Shown one piece after another: positions 1 through 10,485 of a DNA stretch of 64,000 nucleotides (position 1 is the stretch's first letter; each line of letters opens with the position of its first letter). Below the pieces are notes generated by a model. The model saw only the letters and a list, made by a program, of their open reading frames with translations, searched no databases and was not told the origin of the DNA. Made by a program: the position numbers and the translations under genes. Source of the DNA: Ficedula albicollis (lineage: Eukaryota; Chordata; Aves; Passeriformes; Muscicapidae); NCBI RefSeq assembly GCF_000247815.1, contig NC_021678.1:4358497-4422496 (forward strand), read 5' to 3'.

Positions 1-1686
1 CAAGTTAAACCAGTTTGGACCAGCATGGAAATCATCAATGTGCCTCAGCAATCAGGTCCATTCTTTCAGCATTACATATTATAAAACTGAAAATAAATTG
101 GTCCAACAGAATTAGGGAGAAAAACCCCGTAGCTTTGTTTCCTGCATTTTTGTGCCCCATTTCCCATGGGTCTCTCTCCACAGAGGGTTATGGAAGGGGA
201 TTTGTAGCACAATCACACATCCTCTGCCTCCCCAGGAAGTCAGGCTGGTGAAAGGTTTGCTGCTGAGGGAGCAGGAAGATGAAAAGGTGGAAAAATAACA
301 CTGGGCCCACCTACAGCTATGAAAGCTGCACGCCCTTGTGTCAGACATCCCCAAGGAACATGGAGGGAAGGGAACAGGAGGTTTTGGGATTTGTCCCATT
401 ACTCACATCATCATAAGGAAAGCAGGGAGAAGAAAACCACCAAAATAAAATCAAACCACACCAACACTGATTGATTTTTCTAGGATGGGAAAGAACACAA
501 AACACTCCGAACTGTGGAATTTTTTTGTTCTGGATGGAGCACCAAGGTGCCAGTTCCTATTTGTCCTCACATTAGAGGAATTTACTTTGGTCTGCTTTTT
601 TCCTCTACCCCAACCTCTGCTTTCTATTCCAAACTCTAATTTAATCCCTAAATCTTTAAATCTTGCCTTGTAGAAGTCCTTTCCCAAGAGTATATTTTCC
701 ACCAAAAACCCTGCCCAAAGATTCAAAGCCCTTGAGAATTTCAGGCTGCTCATCTGAAGGGAAAAAGCATGGATGGCTCTACATGGAGGCCTCCAAAAAC
801 TTGGGGTACACTGGCAATGAGAAAGTCTGACCTAGAAATAAGTCTCATTCAGTCTTTAAAACAAGTTAAAACTAAGTCTTAAATCCAGTAATTAAATAGA
901 AATAAATCCATGGGTGAAAATAATCCTCTGCCTATTAAAATCATCCAGAAAAATTCAGTTTTGCTGTTAATATGATCTGAAATACCATCATCCAATTCAG
1001 TTCAACACAGGGAAAATCATAAAATAATTAATTTATTCCTTAAGAAAGGTCAAGGTCACTCCTTCCAGGATTGCTCACATGAGCACAATTATAATGTAAT
1101 TTACTATTGTACCTAAATTACTTGATATAAAGAGATATTAATCCCATAACGAAAACTGTCAAATCTTAACATCTCTGCTGATCTCAAGAAGATCTTTAAA
1201 GGTCAGGCATGGTACCTCTGTGCCTGGCTATGAAAACAAGCGATAGTTATTTGGGAAAATGGTTTTATTCTGTGAGATTTGCTGGTCTCTGACTTCCTGT
1301 GAATTAGGAATGATTGAGCTCAGTGTGTCATGGCACAATGGATAAATATCTATTTCTAAACAGCAAGATTTTCTGTTTATTGCATTGCCAGAACACAATG
1401 ACTCTGCGCACTGATGTAATGAAATGTCCCAGTTATTGTTTTGAGATCTTTATCCCAAAACCTTAGAAGAGCCATTCCAACATCAACAACAGACCCTTGG
1501 AAGTAACACTGCTGTGCAAGAACTAAAATAAGGATGAGATTTCACACTTGAAGTGGCTTAGAGACATATTTGTATAGGCTAGAACAAAATTAGGTGGATT
1601 TTTATTTCTGCATCTCTTGTAAATCCCAGTATAAAGTCTGGTCACTAGAAATGTAGAACACCATGCATCTCTTGTTAACTTTTATA
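1..1686. other. Intronic DNA (PCDH15), nothing recognised
   Basis: AT-rich sequence downstream of exon 2935-3000 in transcript sense. The next expected PCDH15 exon, beginning with the EC1 TILVDN segment, was looked for on the minus strand and not seen. No repeats or RNA genes recognised. Confidence 0.6.
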
Positions 1687-1837
1687 TCACAGACTGAGTT
1701 GGGTTGGAAGGAGCCTCAAAGCTCATCTCATTCCAACTCCTTTGCTGTGGGCAGGGACACCTCCCACCAGACCAGGCTGCTCCAAGCCCTGTCAAGTCTG
1801 GCCTTGGACACTTGCAGGGATGGGGAATCCACAACTT
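1687..1837 (-). mobile_element. CR1 LINE 3' fragment
   Basis: In reverse orientation: GGGTTGGAAGGAGCCTC, then the GTGGGCAGGGACACCTCCCA and CCAGGCTGCTCCAAGCCCTG blocks typical of the CR1 3' end, then a GGGATGGGGAATCCACAAC block. Tail repeats are lost. Confidence 0.8.
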
Positions 1838-2934
1838 CAATCTTTCTTTCGAAAGGTTTTCACAAAGATTTTTCACAAAGTTTGTTTGGATTTATTTATA
1901 ACCCCTTGCTGTTAGTACAGATTTATTTCTAGTGAGTAGGGAGGATGAAAGGCTATGGGAGACAAGCTCTGGCAGCCATATACCATTTCAGCTGAGGGGG
2001 TCATTCGACCAAAACTGAGCAGACCACAGCTGGAACACATGAGGATACAACAGCAGCTTGCCAAGAACCAACACATCCAATTCAAAGAGCACATCCACAG
2101 CCTTCCTTGGATTCTCTTGACTGTAGGGAAAACCACACCAGGAGGAGGGAAAAGAACCCGGTTTTATCAGCCACCCCAGTACCAGAGCTTTTCAGCACAC
2201 AGGTGTATTAAAAACTGGTTTGTTGAGGAGTTTTACCCATAAATGCAGTTATCCATCTGACTTTGAGCAACTCCAACAAGGATTTCTTGCTGGAATAACA
2301 GCTGAGAGGTTTCACCAGCATGACCTGGCTTTATTCACCATCTCAAGCACCCGTATCTGATAAACCACAACCACACACAGCACAAAAACAGGTCCATCTT
2401 GCAAGGTTAATAAAAAAATACTCTAAAAACAGAATAAAAAGCAGGAAAGAGTAGTAACTTACTCTCAGGAGTAACAGCTGATTATAATAAGGTAAAGCAC
2501 TTCATCCCATCACAACACTCTGCACAAATGCAATGCTAAGACCACAGATCAACAATCAGAGAACTCTTTGACTTTTCAGGAGAATTAAAATACTGAAAAA
2601 AGGGACATTAATTTTCTTTTTAAATTTCCATGACTACAACCAAGTTCTTCCATTTCAGAGGTGTCCATAAACTCATGTTCTTGAACTTAGAGGGAACCAA
2701 CAGGCAACCTTCCAAAAGCCATGTGGGAAACCCAGAAGACCACGTTGTTTACACTCCTTTCACGCTGCAGAGTAAAATTCCAGCTTTACCCAAAGAAAAC
2801 CAAGTACTGACTAGAACTCTGTCCAGTGGTAATGTCTCACTGACTTAAGAAAAATTAAGAAGGTCTATTTGCAACAAGGGCCTTAAAGACTAGTTATAAA
2901 TAATTTGTATTATAAATAATTTTGGGGCACTCAC
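1838..2934. other. Intronic DNA, nothing recognised
   Basis: Single-copy-looking sequence immediately downstream of the donor at 2934. No exon, repeat or RNA gene could be supported. Confidence 0.55.
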
Positions 2935-3000
2935 CGTTGCGACTCTCCTCGTCAATGGGAACTATTGTGGCTGGAGGACCTGTTCTGGCCAACTTGCAAT
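2935..3000 (-). CDS. PCDH15: PCDH15 coding exon: N-terminus of mature protein, start of EC1
   Basis: Protocadherin-15 forms the lower part of the tip link in inner-ear hair cells. Its first cadherin repeats grip CDH23. This 66-nt internal exon is flanked on the minus strand by an acceptor (CGTCTCTATAG, after a T-rich tract) and a consensus donor (GTGAGTGCC). Read in phase 1 it is open for 21 codons: [21 protein letters not shown]. From memory, mammalian PCDH15 starts its mature chain with almost the same residues ([22 protein letters not shown]), so two positions differ. The first two bases (AT) complete an Asp codon with the G left by the upstream exon, and the final G opens a Gly codon continued in the next exon, which is outside the window to the left. 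The other two frames contain stops. The Cys is the one known to form an EC1 disulfide in mammalian structures. Identification is firm. Confidence 0.95.
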
Positions 3001-3340
3001 CTATAGAGACGAAAAAAAGAGTTATTTCTCATTCCAAAAGTAGGATCTCCATGGTTTTGTTGTCAGGGCTTTTTTTAAGTCAGCATGTACCTATTTAGCA
3101 TGCTGAAGGCAAGTATTCCCTTAAATGTGATGCAGGTCTGAACTACAACTGATAGTAAAGTTACACTCCCAAAGGTTCAAAATCAGAGCTGTCTGCTTAT
3201 CCCTTACTCAGAGAAACTTTGTAAAGCAAGGGGAGATGTGATGACAAAAGATCTCAGGTATGATCCATATTTAAAACACGTGAACAGCAAAAACATTGTA
3301 TGATTTTTCCTCTTCCTTTGCATGTCATGAACACACACCT

Positions 3341-3548
3341 CAAATCACTGAATCATGGAATGGTTTGGGTTGGAAGGGATTGTAAAGCCCACCTCATTCC
3401 TTGCCCCTGCCGTGGGCAGGGACACCTTCCACTGTCCCAGGCTGTTCCAAGCCCCATCCAGCCTGGCCTTGGGCACTGCCAGGGATCCAGGGGCAGCCAC
3501 AGCTGCTCTGGGCACCCTGTGCCAGGGCCTGCCCACCCTCCCAGGAAA
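3341..3548 (-). mobile_element. CR1 LINE 3' fragment
   Basis: Begins AATCACTGAATCATGGAATG and GGTTTGGGTTGGAAGGGA, the inverted CR1 tail, and runs through the GGGATCCAGGGGCAGCCACA block to CCTCCCAGGAAAGG. It sits between exon 2935-3000 and the microexon at 3869. Confidence 0.9.
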
Positions 3549-3868
3549 GGATTGTTGTCACATTCCACCACGATCCAGTTGGATGGCTACACTATTGAAT
3601 GTTTGTGTCTTGCTCTAGAGATCCCATCAGGAATCTCAGTGTCTGCCAGGGCACAGGGAATAAGATGGTAATTCGACCAAAAGAAATAACAGAGGAATGA
3701 TTTAAAGGTATAAATCATAATTAAAGCTTCACAACAGAAACAAACATAATTTGAATTTAATTGCAACAAAAAGGATCTACTTAGTGAATGGAATTTTAAT
3801 AACTCTAAGGAGAACACAAATGAAAAGCAGACGAGCAATGTTCAGGAAGTCATATTTTGCCATCTTAC

Positions 3869-3883
3869 CCTCATATTGCCAGT
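3869..3883 (-). CDS. PCDH15: PCDH15 15-nt cassette microexon
   Basis: On the minus strand, the acceptor TTGACTCCAG is followed by ACTGGCAATATGAGG and then the donor GTAAGATG. With the G carried over from the signal-peptide exon and AT from the next exon, it reads GAC TGG CAA TAT GAG GAT, that is D-W-Q-Y-E-D. This inserts five residues just before the conserved Cys. Known mammalian PCDH15 isoforms differ by exactly such a five-residue insert (QYDDD-WQYED-CKLAR, from memory), and structural numbering that calls this Cys residue 11 includes it. Being 15 nt and phase 1 on both sides, it can be skipped without a frameshift. Too short for any ORF caller. It lies 868 bp upstream (in transcript sense) of exon 2935-3000. 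Inclusion in this species needs RNA evidence, but splice sites, phase and peptide all match. Confidence 0.9.
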
Positions 3884-4754
3884 CTGGAGTCAAAAGTTTA
3901 GAGTCATCAATGGAAGCAGAGCAGAATAACGAAAGAAAATAAGTAAGAGTTTGTTGGTTTACTCAAAAGAGAGGTTAAAAGGTATCAAGCAGTACATGCA
4001 GAGCTAGCAAACACATAAGTGTAGCCTTAAAGTACATAAAAGCATGATCACCACATGTGATGACTGTTTTAGGACCAATCAGGTTTTCTACATTAAACAG
4101 CAGAAAACCACTACCCCCTTTACAGCGCATGGAAATAAAAGTTCATTAGGAAGAGCATTTTATTTTCAAGAGCCTCATTGACTCAGTGAGAAAAGAGACA
4201 ACCATTTTCCTTCCCAATTCACTGTGCAGGACTATCTGAGATTGCCCATGATTTTATAGACTTTAAGAGGCTCCTCTGATGCACAGCCCAACTAAACCCC
4301 CTTTGTGTGAAATGGTACCTTGCAGTCAAGCTCTGGACTCGAAATAGGAAAGAAATACCCAGGTATGAATGGTTTGTTTTGGCTTTTTAGGGGTGCATTT
4401 CTTACACACAAATCTCAACAAAAATCATCTGCAAATTAAACAGAAGAGCAAAATGTGGTAAATTCTATTTCCCATCTTATGGTAAAAATTACGCATTTGT
4501 TGATTTCAAAGGACCCACTCCAGCTCGTTACAGCCTGTAATCACCCCAGCACAGAGAAGGCCTACAAAGGGAGGTGAGAACAGTGAACCACTTGCTCAGA
4601 TCTCCGTTTTTGTGAAGCTCCTAAAGGACACCTCTACAACACCAGGTTTTCCTCCAGCAGCAGCTCTGTGTTGTCCCTGAGGAGTTCAATGGCAAGGCCA
4701 AACAGCTCAGCACCACAGGGAAGGACTGGGAGCACAGCATTCCCTGAGCCTGCT

Positions 4755-5030
4755 CATCCGTATGGACAAGGATGGAATTCCCAGAGCACAGGGCACAGCA
4801 CTGTGTGCACACAGCTCTGCAACAGCCCCAGGGAGGAGAGCCCAGAGGCTCTGTGGGCAATCTGCTCAGGCTGGGCACTGCCCAGGGAAGAAGTTGTGCC
4901 TCCTGTGCAGGGGAATCGCTGGGCTCAGGCCCTGCCCGTGGCTCTGGTGCCATTGCTGGGCCCTGCTCAGAGCCCTCCCTGCAGACACTCAGTCACATCC
5001 CGCTGGCACTGCTGGCAGCATGGAATGATG
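4755..5030 (-). mobile_element. CR1 LINE fragment (subfamily A in this window)
   Basis: Shares CAGAGCACAGGGCACAGCAC and the CCCAGAGGCTCTGTGGGCAA block with the copies at 5598 and 25815. In sense orientation the shared block resembles the C-terminal reading frame of CR1 ORF2 plus the 3'UTR. The adjoining 4620-4754 may be an older piece of the same element, but I could not align it by eye. Confidence 0.7.
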
Positions 5031-5597
5031 GCATTGTGATGACCTATCCAGAAAAGCTTAGAGAGGCTTAGAAAAGCAAAGAATAAAAAGAGGCATCCTG
5101 TGGAAAAGCCTGAGCAGCGCAGTGGTGACACATCAGGTTATAAAACAGTTTGGGCAAAAGCATAAGCAAAACATCCCCATGCTGATTCCACCCATTTTCA
5201 GCTAAACCCTCACTACTGAATAGATACCAGCTTGTAGCTAAGGAAACAGAGTTATCTGAGCTTTTGGCCCACAGCACATCCTGAGGAGACCTGTGTTTTA
5301 TACAGTTAGACTTTATTCCCTGCCTGCATATTCAGGCTATTGCTTCTGCAGCTGAAGACTTTCAGTGTCCTGTCCCTCCATCCCTTGTCCAAAGTTCCTC
5401 TCCAGCTTTCTTGGAGAGGGAAGTACATCTAGCATGATTTTTCACCGAAAACTTACAAAAGAAGAGAAGAGAAATAAAGAGTTAACAATTCTTGGTAGTA
5501 GAACCAACACGAGAGTCACACAGAAAACTGCGAGTAACTTGCAACTATTACGTGTCCTAAATGTTTTGTTCTGCATCCAGTTGAGTTATAATCATTC

Positions 5598-6060
5598 ATG
5601 GGGAGAGCCCAGAGGCTCTGTGGGCAATCTGCTCAGGCTGGGCACTGCCCAGGGAAGAAGTTGTGCCTCCTGTGCAGGGGAATCGCTGGGCTCAGGCCCT
5701 GCCCGTGGCTCTGGTGCCATTGCTGGGCCCCCGGAGCAGAGCCTGGGCCCTGCTCTGCCCCTCCCTGCACACAGGGACAGCCAGGGCTGAGGGCCCCTCT
5801 CAGCTGGGGCTCCTCTCCAGGCTGAGCAGCCCCAGCTCCCTCAGCCTTTCCTGGGCACCCAGATGCTCCAGGCCCTTCCTCAGCGCCGCAGCCTCCGCTG
5901 GCCCCGCTCCAGGAGCTCCTGTCCCTGTGCTGAGGATCCAGAGCTGGGCACAGCACTGCAGAGGTGCCTGCAGGGCTGGCCACAGGGGCAGGATCCCTCC
6001 CCACACAGATCTTGAGAGATACAGGGAGCTGCTGTGGGTGCCCCTCACACGCCCTCCTCA
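5598..6060 (-). mobile_element. CR1 LINE, ORF2 end and 3'UTR
   Basis: After the block shared with 4832-4965 it continues through CTCTCCAGGCTGAGCAGCCC, CAGCTCCCTCAGCC and ATCCAGAGCTGGGCACAGCA, which are reverse-oriented CR1 ORF2 C-terminal sequences. The 172-residue minus frame across it is a decayed ORF2 tail, not a host gene. Confidence 0.8.
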
Positions 6061-6094
6061 CATCACTGCCTGCACAAATCCACCACCACCCTGC

Positions 6095-6172
6095 GTTTGC
6101 TGTCACAAAATCATTCCAGTTAGAAAAGATCTCCGAGATCACCAAGCCCAACCTGTGGCCAAATACCTCCGT
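6095..6172 (-). mobile_element. CR1 LINE 3' end remnant
   Basis: Reads CACAAAATCATTCCAGTTAG then AAAAGATCTCCGAGATCACC and AAGCCCAACC, a diverged inverted CR1 end abutting the previous copy. Confidence 0.6.
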
Positions 6173-8020
6173 GCCTACTTCACCATTTCAAAGTGCCTTC
6201 AGCAGTCTAAATAGAATTATTAATGCAGGAAATCTCCCTCACTATTCCTTTCATTCTTATATGGTCTACTTTGATACATAACAATTGAAAATTTTCTGTT
6301 TGGTTGGTTTTTAAGAATTAAATTAACTATAATTTTATTTTAAACCTTTTTGTTTTGTAGGCATTAACAGAGCAAATAAATCACCTGGAAAACCACATCT
6401 TTCATATCCCTGTAGTTTCCTATGAGGACATTGTGAGTAAAGATAAGAAATGTTTGCATTATCTATGTGAAATATGGCCTTTTATTTTTTTTCCCTGCTC
6501 TCATTTTTTCACTGCATACAAAACACATTCCAGGGCCATAACTAAAACAACTCTAACTTTGTTTCTAGAGATGTATGTTATAATTTTCTAGACTTTCAGG
6601 ATCTGGGGAATTGAAGGACCCTTCAACAAACTCCTAATTAGGGCAAATAAGCTCAACAATAGAAACTTTTACCGCAACTTTGTTTTTAGGAACAGCCCTG
6701 CTATACCCCATATAACAGCACTAGAAAAATAAAAGTAAAACCAGAAATAAATATCCAAATAAAAATCCACAGCAGGGACAATTTTTAAGTTTAAAAATTC
6801 ATATATCTCACTAAAAGAATAATCATGATTTTTTTAAAAACTCCATGAGCTTTTTCACCCATATTCTGTTTGCATGATATTTTCTCCCTGCTGGATGTAC
6901 CAGTGAAAGTTTCAGCCAAATCAGGCCAACTTATAGTTTATATTGAATAAAATAATTATCAAAAATTACAAGCCAAATCATATGTTCACATTAAAAACTT
7001 TTCCCAAAGTTGGTTTTCCATCAAACACACCTGAATTTCCAGAATTATAAACAAAACATTGTACAGTGCATTTAAAAAGAATGGTCAGCATTTAAAAAGA
7101 ATGTCTAGCATCCTAATGTGGATCTCGGGAATCTCAGAGAAAAGGCAGGGCTGGCCAGTGAAATTCAGCAATTTGCAGAGGATTTATTACAAGTGTGAGC
7201 AGGTGAAGCAAGAAAATCTATCATGAGATAAATTTCAGTGAAAAGAAGCTATTAGAGCAAAAGACAGAAGTACAGGAGGGAAAAAAAAAAACAAGGAGGA
7301 TGGGAGTAGGGAAACTTCTGGATTACCCCATGGCACCAATAAGAGATTTGTGAAGGCATAAGAGTTATTGCATAGATAAGAGTTTACAGATTATTTCACA
7401 TAATTTCACCATTTCACTACCCAGATCTCCTTTTTCAAGTGTTGTCACCTCACCCTTCCCTTCTGCGGGAACAAACCTAAAAAAGCCACAGCCTCAATTC
7501 CACATCCACCATCACATGCTGAACAGATGAATCTAAAACTGCAGTCTGACACAAATTTCCAATTCAGGGACAATAGTTTTAATTAAAAACCTTGAAGACA
7601 AGAGGCACGTTGTAAGAATATGGGAGTATCTTTTTTCCCCCTCACAAAATATAATCAGTAAGTATCAATATGGATTCAAAAACCCTAAACTTAAGCACTG
7701 GTTGTACAACCAGGCACCAGCCAGAGACTATAGGAATTCCTGGGGATGTGAAAAAACATCCTTGTACTGAGCCAGGTGCAGAGAAAAGTTATTCCCATCA
7801 TCAGGAAGACTGACAGTCTGTCTCATAAAGATGACAGAAGTTGGAATTTATTTAATCAAGGAAAATGGAAACTCTGAAAATACACTTGGGTAAACTAACA
7901 AGGAGGAAAAAATAAGTTCCTTAAGCTAAAAAGCAACACAAATGAGCAGTGCTCCTTAGAAAATTATCCTCAGTGATGTTACATGGAAGAGGCTTTTTTT
8001 TTAGGAGAATTTCAGACTGG
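6173..8020. other. Intronic DNA, AT-rich
   Basis: Apart from the exon-like segment at 6361-6432 and a 20-bp tandem duplication at 7069-7108 (CATTTAAAAAGAATG twice), I see nothing here. Confidence 0.5.
6361..6432 (+). other. Candidate exon-like segment of unknown origin
   Basis: Seventy-two bases flanked by a T-rich tract ending TTTTGTTTTGTAG and by a strong donor GTGAGTAAAG. In frame 0 it is open for exactly 24 codons (begins ALTEQINHLENH, ends VVSYEDI). It lies on the strand opposite PCDH15, inside the large intron. I do not recognise the peptide. No companion exon was found. It could be a non-coding RNA exon, a relic, or a chance splice-like segment. Confidence 0.25.
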
Positions 8021-8470
8021 TTTGGGGTGCCAGGGATCTTAAAGCTCATCCAGTGCCACTTCCTGCCATGGGCAGGGACACCTTCCACTATCCCAGGCTG
8101 CTCCAAGCCCTCTCCAGCCTGGCCTTGGGCACTGCCAGGGATCCAGGGGCAGCCACAGCTGCTCTGGGCACCCTGTGCCAGGGCCTGCCCACCCTCCCAG
8201 GGAACAATTCCTTCCCAATCTCCCACCCAGATCTCCCCTTTCTCAATGGGAAGCCATTTCCCCTTGTCCTTTCTCTCCATCCCTTGTCCCCAGTCCCTCT
8301 CCTGCTCTCCTGGAGCCCCTTTAGACCCTGGCAGGGCTCTGAGCTCTCCCTGGAGCCTTCTCTTCTCCAGGAGAACACCTCCAGCTCTCCCAGCCTGGCT
8401 CCAGAGCAGACGGGCTCCAGCCCTGGAGCACCTCCATGACCTCCTTGGGACCTGCTCCAGTCCTCTCAAT
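8021..8470 (-). mobile_element. CR1 LINE, long 3' copy
   Basis: About 450 bp running from GGTTTGGGGTGCCAGGGATC through the GGCAGCCACAGCTGCTCTGG block, GGAACAATTCCTTCCCAATC and TCTCCAGGAGAACACCTCCA. It ends near the CTGCTCCAG block of the ORF2 C-terminus. Frames of 181-182 residues here are CR1-derived. Confidence 0.9.
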
Positions 8471-9501
8471 TTTTTTCTTCAGTGTTTTATTTAAACGATC
8501 CTCAACCAAAATTATTTCAGCACTCAGCACTAAGACTGTTTTATTCAACCTAAAAACGCATAGAATAACTGTAGCTCTAAAGGTGACTTAGGAAGGAAAT
8601 ATTTCCACAAGACTTTGAAGCCAAAGAGCAGAAAGGTGCCCCATGTCAGTGTGTGGGCCTTGGTAGAACTCTTTTAGCCATTATTTTACACTGCAGTTTA
8701 TTACCAGAATGTATTACCAGAACATGCATCTGTTCCAACATTCTCAACAAAAAACAAGTTGTCCTTGAAATTCCTGGGCGTAATAGAGTAGTTTTTGAAG
8801 TTAAATCATGATAAATCAAATACACTTTAAAAAGGAAAAGCAGTCCATAAATTAGTTTCCCTCCCTACAGTTTTCATGATGCATTTTATGTTTAAGCAGC
8901 AATGCTGGTGAATGGAATCCTGAGGCAGAAGTGCCCCTGCCCCAAACTCCCTACAGAAAAGCCAAATAGAACTCACTAAATAAAATAACAAGCTCTGAAG
9001 GCATTCCTAAGACCTTGCAGCAAAACATTTCTGTTCCTGTGGTTAACTTCACTGTTTTTCCTAACAGTGCATCTGCTTTACCCTTCTTTAAAATCAAGAG
9101 AAGGGGATAAACAACGGGCCTCTCTCCTTGGGAGCAAAGTGAGAACCTCTTTAGCAAACTCCCCGTGTAACAGTGTCAAGGCTCACTCTATTTGGTTTCT
9201 GCTGGCTAATTTTCATTATTTTAATTTCTAATTATTTTTAATGAGATGGCTCAGAGGAAGCCCTCAATCACTGTCCTAGGTGAGATGCTCAGCAAGGTCA
9301 AACAGCCTGAGCACAGACAAACACAACTTTGGTAATCAGGTATTTTCCCAGCAGAGACCTGCTGGATCATCTTCCTTTCACCTTTGAAACCCCTTCAAAT
9401 CTCCTTCCCATCCAGAATTTCTATTCTTTAGAGGACTTATTGCGGTTTTACAGCAGAATCATGCATTAAAATTTAGAACAAAGGTTAATGAACCACCTAC
9501 T
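8471..9501. other. Intronic DNA, nothing recognised
   Basis: No coding, RNA or repeat signal that I can support. Confidence 0.5.
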
Positions 9502-10485
9502 GACAAACTCCCAGTGTGCAGAAGCAACAGGCAATGCCCAGAGCTCTGCAGACACCTGAGAGGAGAGAGTCTCCAGTGGGAGGTGGCTCTGCCCGTGGAG
9601 GGGGGGGAAACTGGATGGTCTTAGAGGTCCCTCCCAACCCAGACCACACTGTGACTTTGTGGTCACATGAACTGGGGTTTGCCTGACAGCCAAATGTTCC
9701 CTCCAACCACCACTGCCCCACAACTGTGGGGGTTTGCAGTTTCCAGCAGCTCCATTTCTCCTCCTGAGCTCTCCTCTTCATTCCCACCATCCCAAAGGTC
9801 ATCTGCATCCTCACAGCCTCTGGTGCAACCTCCAAAGGCACCAGTTCTCCAAAAAGGGCTTTCACAGGATTTTCCACTCTGGTCTCCTGCTCCCAGTCAC
9901 TGGGGAGACTCTCAGACTCACAGGATGGCTTGGGCTGGAAGGAACCTCTGGGATCCCCCAGTCCCAACCCCTGCCACAGGCAGGGGCACTTTTGACAAAC
10001 TCCCAGTGTGCAGAAGCAACAGGCAATGCCCAGAGCTCTGCAGACACCTGAGAGGAGAGAGTCTCCAGTGGGAGGTGGCTCTGCCCGTGGAGGGGGGGGA
10101 AACTGGATGGTCTTAGAGGTCCCTCCCAACCCAGACCACACTGTGACTTTGTGGTCACATGAACTGGGGTTTGCCTGACAGCCAAATGTTCCCTCCAACC
10201 ACCACTGCCCCACAACTGTGGGGGTTTGCAGTTTCCAGCAGCTCCATTTCTCCTCCTGAGCTCTCCTCTTCATTCCCACCATCCCAAAGGTCATCTGCAT
10301 CCTCACAGCCTCTGGTGCAACCTCCAAAGGCACCAGTTCTCCAAAAAGGGCTTTCACAGGATTTTCCACTCTGGTCTCCTGCTCCCAGTCACTGGGGAGA
10401 CTCTCAGACTCACAGGATGGCTTGGGCTGGAAGGAACCTCTGGGATCCCCCAGTCCCAACCCCTGCCACAGGCAGGGACACTTTC
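9502..10485. repeat. Tandem duplication, two 492-bp copies with opposed CR1 ends
   Basis: Copies 9502-9993 and 9994-10485 look identical except for one or two bases at the end (AGGGGCACTTT against AGGGACACTTT). Each copy contains a plus-oriented CR1 3' end (GGATGGTCTTAGAGGTCCCT, near 9610-9665) and a minus-oriented CR1 3' end (CAGGATGGCTTGGGCTGGAA, near 9920-9990) separated by about 250 bp. As 492 is divisible by 3, one minus frame runs 320 residues through both copies. That frame is an artefact. Confidence 0.9.

Noticed and set aside
5633..6151. 172-residue minus frame resembling a structured protein
   Set aside because: It is the decayed C-terminus of CR1 ORF2. The frames at 7921-8469, 20118-20645, 23643-24152 and 53958-54511 are of the same origin or antisense to it.
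9497..10459. 320-residue minus frame with a repeated sequence
   Set aside because: It spans a 492-bp tandem duplication that keeps frame. Its sequence includes CR1 ends and has no domain.
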